Shown here one piece after another: positions 33,317 to 46,100 of a DNA stretch of 64,000 nucleotides. The DNA lies in the NCBI GenBank assembly GCA_911728455.2, contig OU452223.1:4362174-4426173 (forward strand). Direction: 5' to 3'. Origin of the DNA: Marthasterias glacialis (Eukaryota; Echinodermata; Asteroidea; Forcipulatida; Asteriidae). Below the pieces are notes generated by a model. The model was not told the origin of the DNA and did no database searches. It saw only the letters and a list, made by a program, of their open reading frames with translations. The stretch's first letter is position 1; each line of letters begins with the position of its first letter. Made by a program: the position numbers and the translations under genes.

Positions 33317-34554
33317 ACATTAAGGACCTGAGTTTGTGTATATTGTGTACAAACATATATTTTGTACTGCTCCTGTTATAAGGATTTTGATTTATATTTG
33401 GGAAAAATGCATTAAATTAAGTTGGGTTGATAAGAACTAATAAGGGAAATTTGTAATGTGTATGACATAAAATGTATGTCTTTGTAAATTGAGCACCAAC
33501 ACTGGTTTTAGTTTTGGGTCTTTTTTGTTTGTTTGGGGGATGTTCATGTGAAACCACCATTGGAACCACAACCTCCTCCCCCTATATGGGCAATAAGATG
33601 AGCAGATTTATAAAACCATATCATCTTTGATTAACAACTTAACATGTTCTGTAATCCATGAAATGTGAAACGCATGGGATCTTGCAAGATGCTTTATTAA
33701 TACCAATTTAGGTTTGTGGTTTTGCACATGTGGTGTTGGGTTCAATAATAATTTAAATTCACTTCACTGCTCCATTGTAATCCTTTGTGTACGTGTATTA
33801 ATTTCGCACATTATGTAATCCATAATATCTGGATATTATTGTATTCAAAAGCAGTGTCTTAATTTGATTTGATGAACATAATGAGAACTTTCTTAGATAA
33901 TTTTGCAGCTATTTATGCTGGTACATGTTGGCCCAGAAAGCTATAGTCCAATTGGCCTTATTTTTGACTGCAAGAGGGCGCCCTTTGGGGGTAGATTGGG
34001 GATCAAACCATAGCAATAGTGTGGTAAACCAGATGCATTTAGACTTCTAGTAAAGCAGTTGATATACAACTTTTGAGGGGTTTTTTTAATTGACAGTTTG
34101 ACAATGTAATCAGTGTAAGAAATTTGCTTGGAAAAATTTGTACTTTTAGTGTTTTGAAATATTTTTGTACTTTTAAAATGGAATTAGTATTGTGCCCTCT
34201 TGCTGTCAAAAATGTAGCCTTTAGAGGCAGAATTCAGACTCATATGTAATGATCCAGTAAAGGTGTAAACACTAATTTGACTGCATTTTCACGGGTTGCG
34301 CTACAGTGTTTATTGGAAACTATATACTGAAATAGATTTTGGAATATATTGGTATATTTTCTCTTTAACAGTAAACATAAAACCTGTCCACTCAGGACAC
34401 AACCTCAGCCTATAATGTAGCTTTTACGGCCTAGAGGTCAAATACAACCTAGGAAATTTAATACAAGGCCCTCATGGTCACTCTGATCTCTTAAGAATTA
34501 ATGAGTACTGCTTATACTTCTGATGACTTGCAGCTTTCTGGTAGTACAGTTCAT

Positions 34555-34880
34555 CGTGTGCCCGGCAAAAGGACATAAGGGAAAGTTCCCGGCAAAAGGA
34601 TGTAAGCAATTTATGTTACAATTTGTGTTTCAAGAATTATGAGCGGGAAAGTTTGGTAAACATGTTGCCATGCAAAAGTCATTCTAGAAAGGTTAAATTC
34701 TGCATGGGGAATGGGGAAACATGTCTTCAGGGTAATTCTAGCAAAAAAACTAACAAAAATGGTGTATTTTTCATGTCAGGTGCCATTTTGTTGCTTATGT
34801 CCTTTTGTTACTGGGACAAACTACTTTATGTTCCCAGCAAAAGAACGTAAGGCCTTACGCCCTTTTGCCGGGCACACAAC
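34555..34880. mobile_element. MITE with GTGTGCCCGGCAAAAGG ends
   Basis: GTGTGCCCGGCAAAAGGAC is inverted at the right as GCCCTTTTGCCGGGCACAC; inner CCCGGCAAAAGGATGTAAG pairs partly with CCCAGCAAAAGAACGTAAG. Noncoding. Confidence 0.85.
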
Positions 34881-35901
34881 GAGTTTGTCTTTATACTGAA
34901 ATGGCGTACTTCATTGTGCAATATTTCATTTCAAGTGAAAATGATGGATAAGAAAGTTTGTAAATTTCTTATTTGGTAAAGTGAATCAACTTTCTAATGA
35001 AACATTGAAATTATTTTAAAAAGTTCAAATGAACTACCTGCTGTCATTGATTTGATTTATTTTTGTGTCGCCCATCAATTTTATTTGTTTGTACAATTCA
35101 TTTTTAAAAACATAATTCCATTCCATTTAAATTTAATTTAAGAATACATTAACTTCAATATCTAAACGAACAAGCTGGTATGTACACAGCAAATTACAAT
35201 GATTAATTAAATTACTAATTTTAACTTATTTCAAAAATAAAAGAATGAACCAAAATATAAAGAGAAAGGCCCTTAAAAAAGTTGAAATCTTCAAACATTT
35301 GAACCTTAGAATATCCTCATCCTGCACTGCATGTTTATTAAGAAAAATGATGCCACACCCAATTCAAACATCTTAGAAGTGCCCCATGAATGTTTCACCA
35401 AAATAGGGTGCTCATAATTTTGAGAGAATGGCATGCAAAAAGTGATGATTTTTCATGTTTTTGATGCAATGTTTTTTTATAATTTGGCACTTTCACTCAT
35501 CATTTTCTGTTCAACAAACAGAAATGGTAAACACCCCCCAAAACTGATTAGTTTCAATCTCAAACTCAATGATTATAAAGTTCAACCACCACCAAACCTC
35601 CAGAGAAATGTTTGTGTATGATAAACTATCATAAACAAGAACGACATATTTAAAGACCACAAAATCGCCATTGCCAAATCCGATTTGATGCAGTCGAAAT
35701 TAACACAATACTTACATAGTGCTCAGTTCCATCGATTTGCTAAGAGAAAACTGACATGATTTTTCTCATGACTCTGGTGACAGATTAAGCCTAAATTTTC
35801 ATAGGTTTGTCTTGTCATGTGTACGTTGAATAACACACAAAGCATGAACAATGTATAACTGTTATCTTTACCAGTCCAGTTATTTACCATTAAGAACTTC
35901 T

Positions 35902-35975
35902 GGTTTATTCATAAACCTCTTGTTTATTCATAAACCTTTTATTTATTCATAAAGCTTTTGTTTATTCATAAAGCT
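35902..35975 (+). repeat. About 18-bp tandem repeat, four copies
   Basis: GTTTATTCATAAACCT and variants ending AAGCTT repeat four times in a row. Confidence 0.8.
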
Positions 35976-36423
35976 CACATTGTATAAGCACGATACCGGT
36001 ATAAACTGTCCAAAATAGCTTTTAATATCTGAACTACTGTCGGCCAATGTGTGAGAACATTGTCCCCTCATCACTCATTTTTTTTTATTTGCAAAATTTA
36101 AATAGGGACATGCCTATTTTTACTAGACAAAATATTGAAAAATACGACTGTGTTTTCTCAACAGCCCAACCACTTTTCACAATGAAAAATATTCACAAGT
36201 TGTTCTTATGGTGAATTTCTCAAAAACTCAACGAATGAAATGAATTTGCACTTGCAAGAACAAGTGTTATTTCCCTGAACTAGTTTTATCTCACTTGAAT
36301 TAGGTTGATACTTAATTCTGCTGTTGTAACATCTCTTACTCGTCCAATCTTCAAAGGTTTGTGGTATCACCATGAGCAATTTCTCTTAGGACTTGTGGTA
36401 GATCTGATGAGGACCGATGGTGT

Positions 36424-36586
36424 TAAGCCGAGTTCATACTTCATGTGAATGCAAAGCAAATCTGACGTCACAAATTCGTCGAAATGTTGAGATGTGTCGA
36501 ACTTTTTGCGAAATTCGCTGCGAATGTAGAGGGTGAAGTCAAATTCGCCTCGCCTTCGCATTGGCAAGAAGTATGAACCGGGCGCT
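36424..36586. mobile_element. MITE with TTCATACTTC ends (copy 2)
   Basis: Left TAAGCCGAGTTCATACTTCA and right AAGAAGTATGAACCGGGCG are inverted; the interior is rich in AAATTCG words. Confidence 0.75.
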
Positions 36587-36955
36587 ATTTTACCCTTTCA
36601 ACCAATGTGCTCTAGTACCTTTAACATCTTGAAACAGACTGTGCAAGTCTGGAGTGTTTTCAACCATTTTTTTTAACCAAAGGTTCCCGCAAACATAATG
36701 TGTAAAGAAAACAAAATTACATAGTTTACCAGGGCATACCGTTGAAAGAGAATTACACAGTCAGTAGCACTAAGTTCACTAGCCTGCAATACACAAGCCA
36801 TTACATATCTTGCGTTAATGGAATAGGCTTTCAGCCAATATTTACCAGCCAAACTTCACGTTTTTACACTGCTTTTTTGCTGGTTTTCTAGAGTTATTTC
36901 TGCAGAGATTTTTACAACCGGTAGTTACACAGGACCAGCACAAACGCAGTCCACC

Positions 36956-37633
36956 ATGCAAGGTTCAAAGTTATTATTCCTAATTGTGATTCCAGGTATG
37001 CATGTGAAATTATTACAAATGCATTACATTTTTAATTATTTAATTTTTTACAAAGTAATTGAGGAAAGTGACCTTTTCTTAATAAACAAAATTAAACATA
37101 CTAACCACACACCACTAAACAATTGGAGACTTTTGGATGGGTCTTTTTCACAGTTCCTACCAGTGGTAGGCATGCTCAGAACTCAGCCTGAAATACTGAG
37201 CATGTGCGTGAATGCTCAGAACTGTCTAAAAGGACAATTGTGTCTGCTGCCGCGAGCGTCTCAAAAGTCTCTCAATGTCCTCTGTTTCATGTTAAAATTT
37301 GGCAATTCAAGATGTTCAAGAATTCTTGTTAATTGCTTCTCCACATTAACACATAAGAAGGCTGGAGACTGTTCATTCTCATGTACTGCTCCTAAACTCT
37401 GGAACTCAACACCTTGTGCATTGGCCAATGTGACTTGTACTTCACAGTTCAGTTCTTCAAACTCACTTTTTCGTTTAATTTGTTTTGTGTTGGTTAGAAA
37501 AGGTGCTATACTCAATGCTGCCATTATTTATTTATTTATTATGTCCTTTAAAATTTATCCCCCAAAAAACTCAGTTTAGAGTGATTTCTTTGTTTTAGAT
37601 GGAGTACACAGCAGTCGGCAGTACAAGTCCTAG
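36956..37633 (+). CDS. Candidate two-exon micro-ORF with signal-peptide-like first exon
   Basis: ATG at 36956 in strong context (CCACCATGC) encodes MQGSKLLFLIVIP, then a donor CAG|GTATGC at 36996. A good acceptor (TTTCTTTGTTTTAG) at 37598 joins in phase to DGVHSSRQYKS and a TAG at 37631-37633, giving 24 residues. The intron would contain a MITE and LINE debris. The product is very short and unlike anything I recognise; it could instead be the 5' end of a gene spliced differently, or chance. Confidence 0.2.
37122..37276. mobile_element. Degenerate foldback MITE (family of 5420 and 14696)
   Basis: The ends GGAGACTTTTGGATGG and CGTCTCAAAAGTCTCTCA are inverted, and the centre holds two CATGCTCAGAACT words as in the other copies. 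Confidence 0.6.
37300..37530 (+). pseudogene. Non-LTR retrotransposon reverse-transcriptase C-terminal remnant
   Basis: The plus-strand frame reads GDCSFSCTAPKLWNSTPCAL followed by a serine-rich helix region. The pattern 'R-S-F--AAP-LWN-LP' followed by 'FK--LK--LF' is the usual C-terminal end of CR1/RTE/L2-type polyproteins. Only this tail is present, it runs out of the domain without catalytic motifs, and the open frame upstream is MITE sequence. It is a dead fragment. Confidence 0.65.
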
Positions 37634-38194
37634 CATATACTTCAAAACATTAGATGTGTTTAACATGCATGAGGTTAATTAGAATAACAAAGTAGAACAT
37701 GTATTTTGAATGGTTTAAGTTTTAAACATAAAAGCAATTATTCAATGATATAGTACAGTACAAGGCTTATTCATTAATAAGAAGCTCCTGTTTAGGAATT
37801 CTACTGAATTATCATATAATCAAACCATTCACACCAATTAATTAGAATATACTGGACAGATGACTATTCACAGCTTACTTTAAAAAAAACCCAGTGATTT
37901 AACATGAACTAAATATTTTCAGTTGTGGCTGATTAATATTTCGTTTTGTTGCACCACACTTTTCATTACTCTACTTTTAAAGACTTAGGAAAAACAACCG
38001 TAGGACAAAAGAAATTAACTCAAAGTATTTAGACATAATTCAATTCACACAACACACCAAATGACATTCCCAAATTGTACGTCAACAGATTTCCAGGTAC
38101 ACATTTATGTTGCAGTTTGATGATACGTGTATTTTCATGCCCGGCCACTAATATTACATTTCAGATGTCTAATTTCAAACATTTGTAATTAATA

Positions 38195-38505
38195 GGCGTG
38201 TCGTGGCCGAGTGGTTAAGAACACTGGACTCAAGCTCTGGTGTTCTGATCAGCAAAGTGCGGGTTCGAGTCCTGGTCTTGACACTTGTGTCCTTGAGCAA
38301 GACACTTGGCCGTTATTGCTTCGTCCTTCAGATGGGACGTAAAGCCGTGCGTAGGTCTCGTGTGTTGGGTAACGCACGTAAAAGAACCCAGTACACTTAT
38401 CGTAAAGAGAAGGGGTTTGCCCCGGTGTTTCTGGCATGGTCTGGCAGCAATATGCACCACCTCACCTTGTATCTCTTTCAAGGTGTTGTATTATGATTGC
38501 TTCGT
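38195..38505 (+). mobile_element. tRNA-derived SINE with well preserved head
   Basis: GGCGTGTCGTGGCCGAGTGG followed by TTAAGAACAC has a Leu/Ser-type A-box; GGGTTCGAGTCCTGG is the B-box. The body CTTGTGTCCTTGAGCAAGAC and GATGGGACGTAAAGCCGTG follows. The 3' CR1/L2-like tail seen at 1-436 is missing. Open frames on both strands are spurious. Confidence 0.85.
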
Positions 38506-39639
38506 CTCATAAAAACATTCTTAACAATCTCCACCAGATTTGATAATTTCGGCGCCAGGAGCTGTCATTTATGACAGACATGGTGCATTATAAATGTACA
38601 CTATTATTTATTATTTGATGGTAAGTACCGATGAACAAAGCTTTCCAGCTGAAAACTCAAAAATTCTACTAAAATGTTGACTTCAATTCTTAAAATTGTA
38701 TTGCACTTAAGCGTTATTTATATACAGCAAAAAGTAAACAAGCATTGAGTATAAACCGACACCATAAAATATGGCACAGTCTTTTGTAGCTAAAACTAAA
38801 CAAAACATAACGACCAAAAGAATAAAACGGTATAACTGGGTATTCTAATTTGCAAGAACTTTCAAAATATACAACTTATTGGTGTAAACGCTATTCAGTT
38901 CCAGTGGCATAACCGCCACTAGTTAGTACTAGAATCAATTTTTCTGTGAAATATTTCCATATGAAATGCTGTCATGTTCGAGACAACTTTATCTGAAAAC
39001 CTTCAAAAATCCAACAATCAAAATCAAAATGTAACAATCAAGTTTAAGGACAATGCGTTTACATTCTGAAAAATGTGCGCGGGCTTTCACTATTTTCTCC
39101 TGATTCCTGACTCGGACAATGGATTGAGCCCAACTTTTCACAGGTTTTTTTCTCGTGTATATATTGGATCAGACAAAGTAAGAACACTGCACTATCAGCT
39201 TTACCAATCTTGTACAGTTCGTTACAGCTACATGCATGACTTGTAAATTATACAATTATAAAGGCACATATTTTACAACCTCTAAAAGAGCTATACATTT
39301 TACTTTATTTTAGCATGTTGCATAAAAGGAACACATTGCCTTCAAATCTCTAAAAAAATTGCTGTTTGGCATTGCTCCTTATCCTTTTTAAGAGTTGTTC
39401 ATGCAATAAAACACCCACAGTGTGTTGCTACTAGTGAGCAGCGATTCCAAAAACATAAAATTGCCTCTCGAAAATATACAACCAGTGGAAAACTCTCTAT
39501 ATAGAAACATACCAACCGCCATTTTGTGGAGTAAAAAAAAATTTGGCTCTACAAAATGGCCGACCGTGTTCTGTCAACGAAATTAAACAAAAAACACACA
39601 ATTTCAAGGGATATTTACATATATCATTATTTTCTACTT

Positions 39640-39790
39640 TTACTCTTGTAATTTCTTTCCACTTGACTGCTTTTGTTTCTCCAGTATACTTGTATGTGTG
39701 TGTTGTGTTGTCATTTAGCCTTTGAGAAAGACTCTGCTAGGGTCAAAACGTGAGGCCATTAACAATTGTTTGCATTTATACAACAGGTCC
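39640..39790 (+). mobile_element. Repeat terminus shared with 63540-63665, Penelope-like
   Basis: CAGTATACTTGTATGTGTGT, GTTGTCATTTAGCCTTTGAG and AAAGACTCTGCTAGGGTCAA are conserved between both sites. The AAAACGTGAGG/GAAACG-type ending resembles Penelope-like element ends. Class is inference. Confidence 0.5.
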
Positions 39791-40182
39791 TTGCGGTTGG
39801 TAAGCAGTTTGCAACAGCTTTTCATAACAAACGCTTTTTATAGCCCACTAAAAACACCCAATCCGAAGGCAGCATGTCCTTTAAAGCCCCAGCTCAATAT
39901 TGGTAAGAAGAAAAACATAAATGTTCACAGAGTGTGAGATTGTTTGTGCGAAACTTGTTTTATGAGAGCCTTATTATGTTTGTCATTCTATGAAAATGCA
40001 GCAAAACAAGGCGTGTGCAGAACACAGTGTACAAAAACAATGCACAAAGAGTTTTCACTTTGTGAAAACACACAGTTTTACAAAACAGATTTCCTAAACA
40101 GATGCTGTGGTTCCTACATGACCTAAAAGTGCATCGGTTTCTTTCAAAGTTTGATTTGAAGATGCTGTGCTTCTCACACTAT

Positions 40183-43100
40183 CTATTTGTGCCTTGGTTT
40201 CTTCTTCTTTCGAGGATGCTGTGGTCCAACACGACGTGATGGTGCCTCGGTTTCGTCATCAATTGAAGGTGCTGTCGTTCCTTCACAGCTTGCTGGTGTC
40301 TTGGTTGTGGTGGTTCCTGCATTTCCTAATGGTGTCTCCGTTTCTTCCTCAGTTGCAGATGTGGTGGTTCCTACATGACCTGATGGTGTCTTGATTTCTG
40401 CCGCGTTTGCAGATGTGGTGGTTCCTGCATTACCTGATGGTGTCTCGGTTTCTGCCGCGTTTGCAGATGTGATGATTCCTGCATTACCTAACGGTGTCTT
40501 GATTTCTGCCGCGTTTGCAGATGTGGTGATTCCTGCATTACCTAATGGTGTCTTGATTTCTGCCGCGTTTGCAGATGTGGTGGTTCCTGCATTACCAAAT
40601 GGTGTCTTGATTTCTGCCGCGTTTGCAGATGTGGTGGTTCCTGCATTACCTAATGGAGTCTCGGTTTCTGCCGCGTTTGCAGATGTGGTGATTCCTGCAT
40701 TACCTAATGGTGTCTTGATTTCTGCCGCGTTTGCAGATGTGGTAGTTCCTGCATTACCTAATGGTGTCTCGGTTTCTGCCGCGTTTGCAGATGTGGTGAT
40801 TCCTGCATTACCTAATGGTGTCTTGATTTCTGCCGCGTTTGCAGATGTGGTAGTTCCTGCATTACCTAATGGTGTCTCGGTTTCTGCCGCGTTTGCAGAT
40901 GTGGTGGTTCCTGCATTACCTAATGGTGCCTTAGTTTCTTCATAATTTATGGATGTTGTGGTCCCTTCAGAGCTTGAGGGTGCTTTTCTTCCAGGTGGTG
41001 CTTTGGTTTCTGCTTTCTCAAACCTTTCATCTGGGTATATGTTTCGGAAGGTGAGATTGATGCGCATGCCCTTTTCCGTGCTCTCTTTTGGAATTTGATG
41101 CTAAATTTTACACACAGAAAATAGCACAGTTCACATCAATATCACTGTACATGTCTAGAAGCAGTTGAATTCCAAAAAGTTAATTGATAATTTAAACTGA
41201 AGAATTTTACTTTTAAATCAGTTGAGCACTGGAAGACGTATAAACATGCCATTATTTTCCGAGCAAGAAAACGAGTGACGTGAGTTTTGCATTTTTGGGT
41301 GAAATTCGAAGCCCTGAACAAAGCCAACCGGGCATTTTAGTTCAGAGTCTGCAGAGTATGCACTGACCGTGCAATGCTTCGTTTCACCCACCTTACAAAG
41401 AGAACAGATGGTGCTGAATATTTTACCAATTTTCTGCTATTTTGCAGGGGTAATTGTGTAATCCCTGATTCCAGACCTCTGTCCTTTTGTTTGAAGAAGA
41501 GGATTACGAGACATCGAGAGGCTTCCTTGTGTATTCATTGTATTTCAGCTCAATGGTGGGAAGTCGGAGTGAAGCAAGGATCCAGCTTTTGGTTCCAGAT
41601 TTAGGAACAATCCTTGGCTGTAGCTCACGGCCTAGGTTTTGCAATTCACAGTCTGTGGATATGACATTTTCTCAATAGAGAAATTTCAAATCCTGGTACT
41701 TCAAAGAGAATCTTTGTTCCCTTGGCCTTGAAAAAAGTCAAGGTTGAAAAAAACCAATGGTGCAACCGGGTCTTCATTATTGTTAAACAATTTTACTAGA
41801 TGCATGTTCATAATTGACTCTCAAACTCATGCTGTACATCCCTTTAAGTCAATTCCATATAACTCAAAAGTACTAAATATAAATAAGGGGCACAATTAAG
41901 AAATAGAAGACAGACTATACAAATAGACTGCTTACCTGCCAATCATCCTGTGTATGTTTGGACATAATGAGGAAGGAACCAGACGTAAGCGGTATCTTCA
42001 GTTTCTCACAGTTGGTATAGTCCCACGGATTTTTATTCTAAAAATAATAAACAACAAAAACAATATAAGCAGGAAAAAGTTCAGGTAGTTATCAGAAAAA
42101 ACAATGTACTGAATTCAATCTGAAAGTTTACCATATAAGTATCAATCGTCCTGCGAGATATTTACTTCTGACTTCTTTTGTAATAGCTCTGTTTGACTTT
42201 ATTCCTCAGGAGTTCGTGGCCAGAGAAAACTACAACAGCTTAACCACAGTACTGAAGTGGCCTACAGTGACTGCTCGTTAACCTGGCAGCCTGTTGGGGT
42301 TGAGGGCAGTAGACAGGGGGTAACATTATTTTGTTATTATTAAAAAAAAAAAACAAGTTTTGTATCTCTCGATGTCTTGTTTCTACGCATTGGGGCAGGT
42401 TTCTTTCCCTTCAAAAAGTAGCCCACACCTCGAGCAGCCTTTGGGCCTTGTGATGGGCCAATTGCATACAGAAATGATAAAAAAATAAATACAAATGAAA
42501 TGATTAGAAATGATGGATACCTTTGGAGGTTTCTTGCGCATTTCAAACATCCTTTCCTCTCCCAGTGAGAGTGAAGCAATAGTGGGCTGATCCCTTAACC
42601 CATATTCATCATCACTGTGCCATGCCACTCCATCACGTTGATTACGATACTTATTGCACAACACAGAGTTGAAAGTTATTCCAGCTCTCTCTTCAATTTT
42701 CAATTTAATTTTAAGAAGCTCAGGAGGCCACTGTAAATAAAGAAGTTTTTTTATTTTATTTGAAGTATAACAGATACAAGGTTCACGTAATGCAGAAAAA
42801 ATTGATCCCAAAGAAGTCAGCAAAACAAAATAATCACATTCCGATTTATTTTATATTTTTCTTGGGGATAGTAAGGCCAAGTCCAAATAGACTGATCCAT
42901 TACGCCCCACCTACTAACATATTAACCAATCACAGATAAAAGTCCGACATGTTAAAATTCCATTAGAAAAGTAAGCAAACCGCCGCCATTGTTCTGACAC
43001 ACAACAGCACACACAACTGTACTAACTTTTGTTTTGTTAAAAAAAAATTGTATTTCTGGTGGTGCAAATCCCACAGCAGTGGTTAAGGTCCAGTCATGTA

Positions 43101-46100
43101 AAAGTGGTTTAACAGTGTTCCCGTCTGCATTGTTCTTTGGACTGAAGGCACTGCTCAAAAGGCCACGAAACTAAATCCATACTGTTCACGAAAACCCCGT
43201 ACGTGTGTGTGTATCGAATCCGATACGTGTGGGCCGCAACCGAACCACCACTTCGATCGTGGCAAGAAAGTCACACCATGTGCTGTTGCTAGGCAATTGC
43301 TAAGGTAGGCAGGGCTTTATGGATTGGTCTATTGGCGGTTACGGCTGGATCGTCGAGTCATCATGCATTGAAGTATAGGCTGTCCTTAGCAACACGATTA
43401 ATACACTGAGAGATAGCGTTGTCAACTTTAGAATATTCACAGATTATTCTTGATGTGTGTCTATTGCATAGGTGTCTTGAAACCGGTACTTGATTTTACA
43501 CAAAGCTTAGATTTATCTCTAAATGTGCATTAGTCTTAAGTGCTACTCAAAGATTATAGAGCGCCAAAGGCGCAACATGGGAAACTTGAGCTCTATCTAT
43601 TGTTGGAACGTGAAACACGCATGGGCGCCATTTTGGCAAGTGAATGTTTTGTTTCCCATTGATAGTAATGGTCATTGTTTGCACCGATCTATTGTTGTAT
43701 CAAAAGAATTATTTGCTGGAATGGCGTCCAGTGGGATTTCACATTTTACCCTGCGTTCCCCATCATGCGCTGTCGGCACTCTATAATCTTTGGTGATACC
43801 CAACGTGTGATGTCACAACACAAATCACCATGGTGATATTGGCAACTCATTTTCAGATGAATTCAAGTGTTTCTTGAAATAGGGCCCAGCTGGTCAGTTT
43901 ACTGGTGATAAATGAAAATCTCATCAGAAAATAAATAGTGTATTACCACTTCACTAGAACGCATTGAGGAACTTACCGCCATATTGGGTTTCATTTGGAC
44001 TTTGGAGTATGCATAAGGATGTTCTCCATACCAGCAGACCTCACGAGGTTCTTTGTAATCCTCACCTGAATACCACACATAAATCAAACAAAAGAAAATT
44101 GGAGTTAGAGTAAGATGGCACCAGGAACTCAGGCAATAACATCATTTAACCAGTTCCCGACGATATTCTCTCTTTTTTTGTCCCGTTTACTTTGAGAGTA
44201 CCGCCGGCACAAAGAAACCCTGACTTGACAATGCCAAGAGAACAAATACTCTCTTTATTTGATCGTCTGTTTCGTTTCTCGACCCCAAATAATGTCAATT
44301 TCATGCACCGTGAATTGCAAAACATCTGCCGTTACTTACAGCATAGGAGTGGTACTAAACACAGAACCATGGCTCGATTGCCGGCTCACTCTGACTTGTA
44401 CCTCCATTGAGCCGAAATATAATGAACAATGGTGGAAGCCTCTCGATGCCTCGTAATCCTCTTCTTGGAACAAAAGCACAAAGGCCTATAATCGGGGATT
44501 ACACAAAAACCGCCTCTCAATGGCCAGAAAATGCAAATATATTCAAGACCTTTTTTTGTCTTTGTGTGGGTGAAACGAAGCTTTAGAAGGCGTGTGTGTG
44601 GTCTGTGCACGCTCTGCAATTGAATGACCGGGCGTCCTTTGCTCCGGTGGTCTGAAATTACCTAATGGCGCCTTTACACGGCTTCTGTTTCCAGGCAGGG
44701 GAAACTTTGTGTGTATTCACATCATCCGACACCTAAAGGTTATCAGTTACATTCCACTGGGTCTGCAACAAATGCCTTTGAATTCAGTTATTAGACATTG
44801 CATATACTTGCACACTTCGCACCTATACACTTTCTTTTCCAAGTTACTTGTTTCAATCACAAGAAACATTTCTGCCCCGACAGAGGTACCCATTTTCCCC
44901 CTTGGTAACGAGGAGCGATCATAGTACAGAGTGTTGCTCAAGGACACAAGTTTCATGACCAGGATTCGAACCCACACTCCCATGACTTTGCTGCCAAAAT
45001 TTGACTCCTTGGCTACAGTATATACCACAGATTTGGTTTACAGTCCAGTATTAATGTTACTATATGAGGAAATCTCCTAGCCTTCATTCTCTCTGTGTTT
45101 ACAATAGACCGATCCATTAAGCCCCACCTACATTAGCAACTGCTTAGCAACAGCACCTGGTGCGACTCTCATGCCACGATCGCAGCCCTGGTTTGGTGGC
45201 AGCCACACACGCGTACTGGCTACGCACATGTACCGACTACATGGTTTTTCGTGAACCGTATGGATTTCGTTTCGTGGCCTTTTGAGCAGTGCCTTGAGTC
45301 CAAAGAACAATGCAGACAGGAACACTGTTAAACCACTTTTACACGACTGTACAGAGACCACTGCTGTGGGATTTGCACCACCAGAAATACGAAAAAACTT
45401 GAAACATAACAAACGTTAGTACAGTTGTGTGTGCTGTTGTGTGTCAGAACAGTGGTTTGTTTACTTTTCTAATGGGATTGTAACGCGTCAGACTTTAGTT
45501 GGACTTTCAGTGGCGTTGTCAAGGCTGTGATTGGTCAATACGTTAGGAGGCGGGGCTTAATAGATCAGTCTGTTCAAGCCAGTAATGGTCATGATGACTC
45601 ATACGAAACCACTCACCAGCTCTATTCTTATTTATTTGCTGAAACCAGTTGATTTCCTCAAGGAGAATATCAAAGGTTCTATCAGCTTCCTCTCTTGTTA
45701 AGAAGTCGTTTATCATCTCCACCCTTTAACAAAAGAACAATTAATGAAGTTCACAGTCAATCCAATTTTAAATGTTTTCATGTAAACCATCATGTTGGCC
45801 AATGCAACTATTTTCTTTATAGCAGGCCTCGAGCTTGAGAAAAACAGGGGCAGGCCTTTGCTGGCCAAATCAGACAAATTGTACAAGGGCATGCTGGCCA
45901 AGTTGGTAGTGACAGAGCAATTTTTCTGAAGGGCATGCTGGCCAACTCGACAGGGCATGAGGTGGCCTTGGTTAAGATCAAGGCCTGTATAGTTGTAAAT
46001 TTTTTCTTAATTTGCAAACAATTTCTTCCATATGAAACATTTAGCTATTAACCTTTGACGAGGCATGTCATGGATGACAAGCCTACAGTTTATTATATTT

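Larger units (their letters stand above)
28453..36955. other. Intergenic region downstream of the SLC46-like gene
   Basis: Probable 3'UTR start, with AATAAA at 28531-28536. The rest contains MITEs and SINE fragments listed separately (28735, 29093, 29669, 31000, 32358, 32578, 33189, 34555, 36424). Between them, 29990-30990, 31310-32350, 33320-34550 and 34890-35900 are A/T-rich with no exon, RNA gene or repeat that I recognise. Confidence 0.6.

Noticed and set aside
36956..37579. A 207-residue continuous open frame
   Set aside because: It runs through a MITE and a LINE remnant, and its composition changes at the repeat borders.
38203..38496. Protein-coding open frames on both strands
   Set aside because: The region is a SINE; the same peptide appears at other copies such as 197-430 and 20043-20246.
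40391..40945. Long plus-strand open frame opposite the ALKBH3-like C-terminus
   Set aside because: It is the antisense reading of a stop-free 54-bp repeat; the sense strand joins the catalytic exons in phase.
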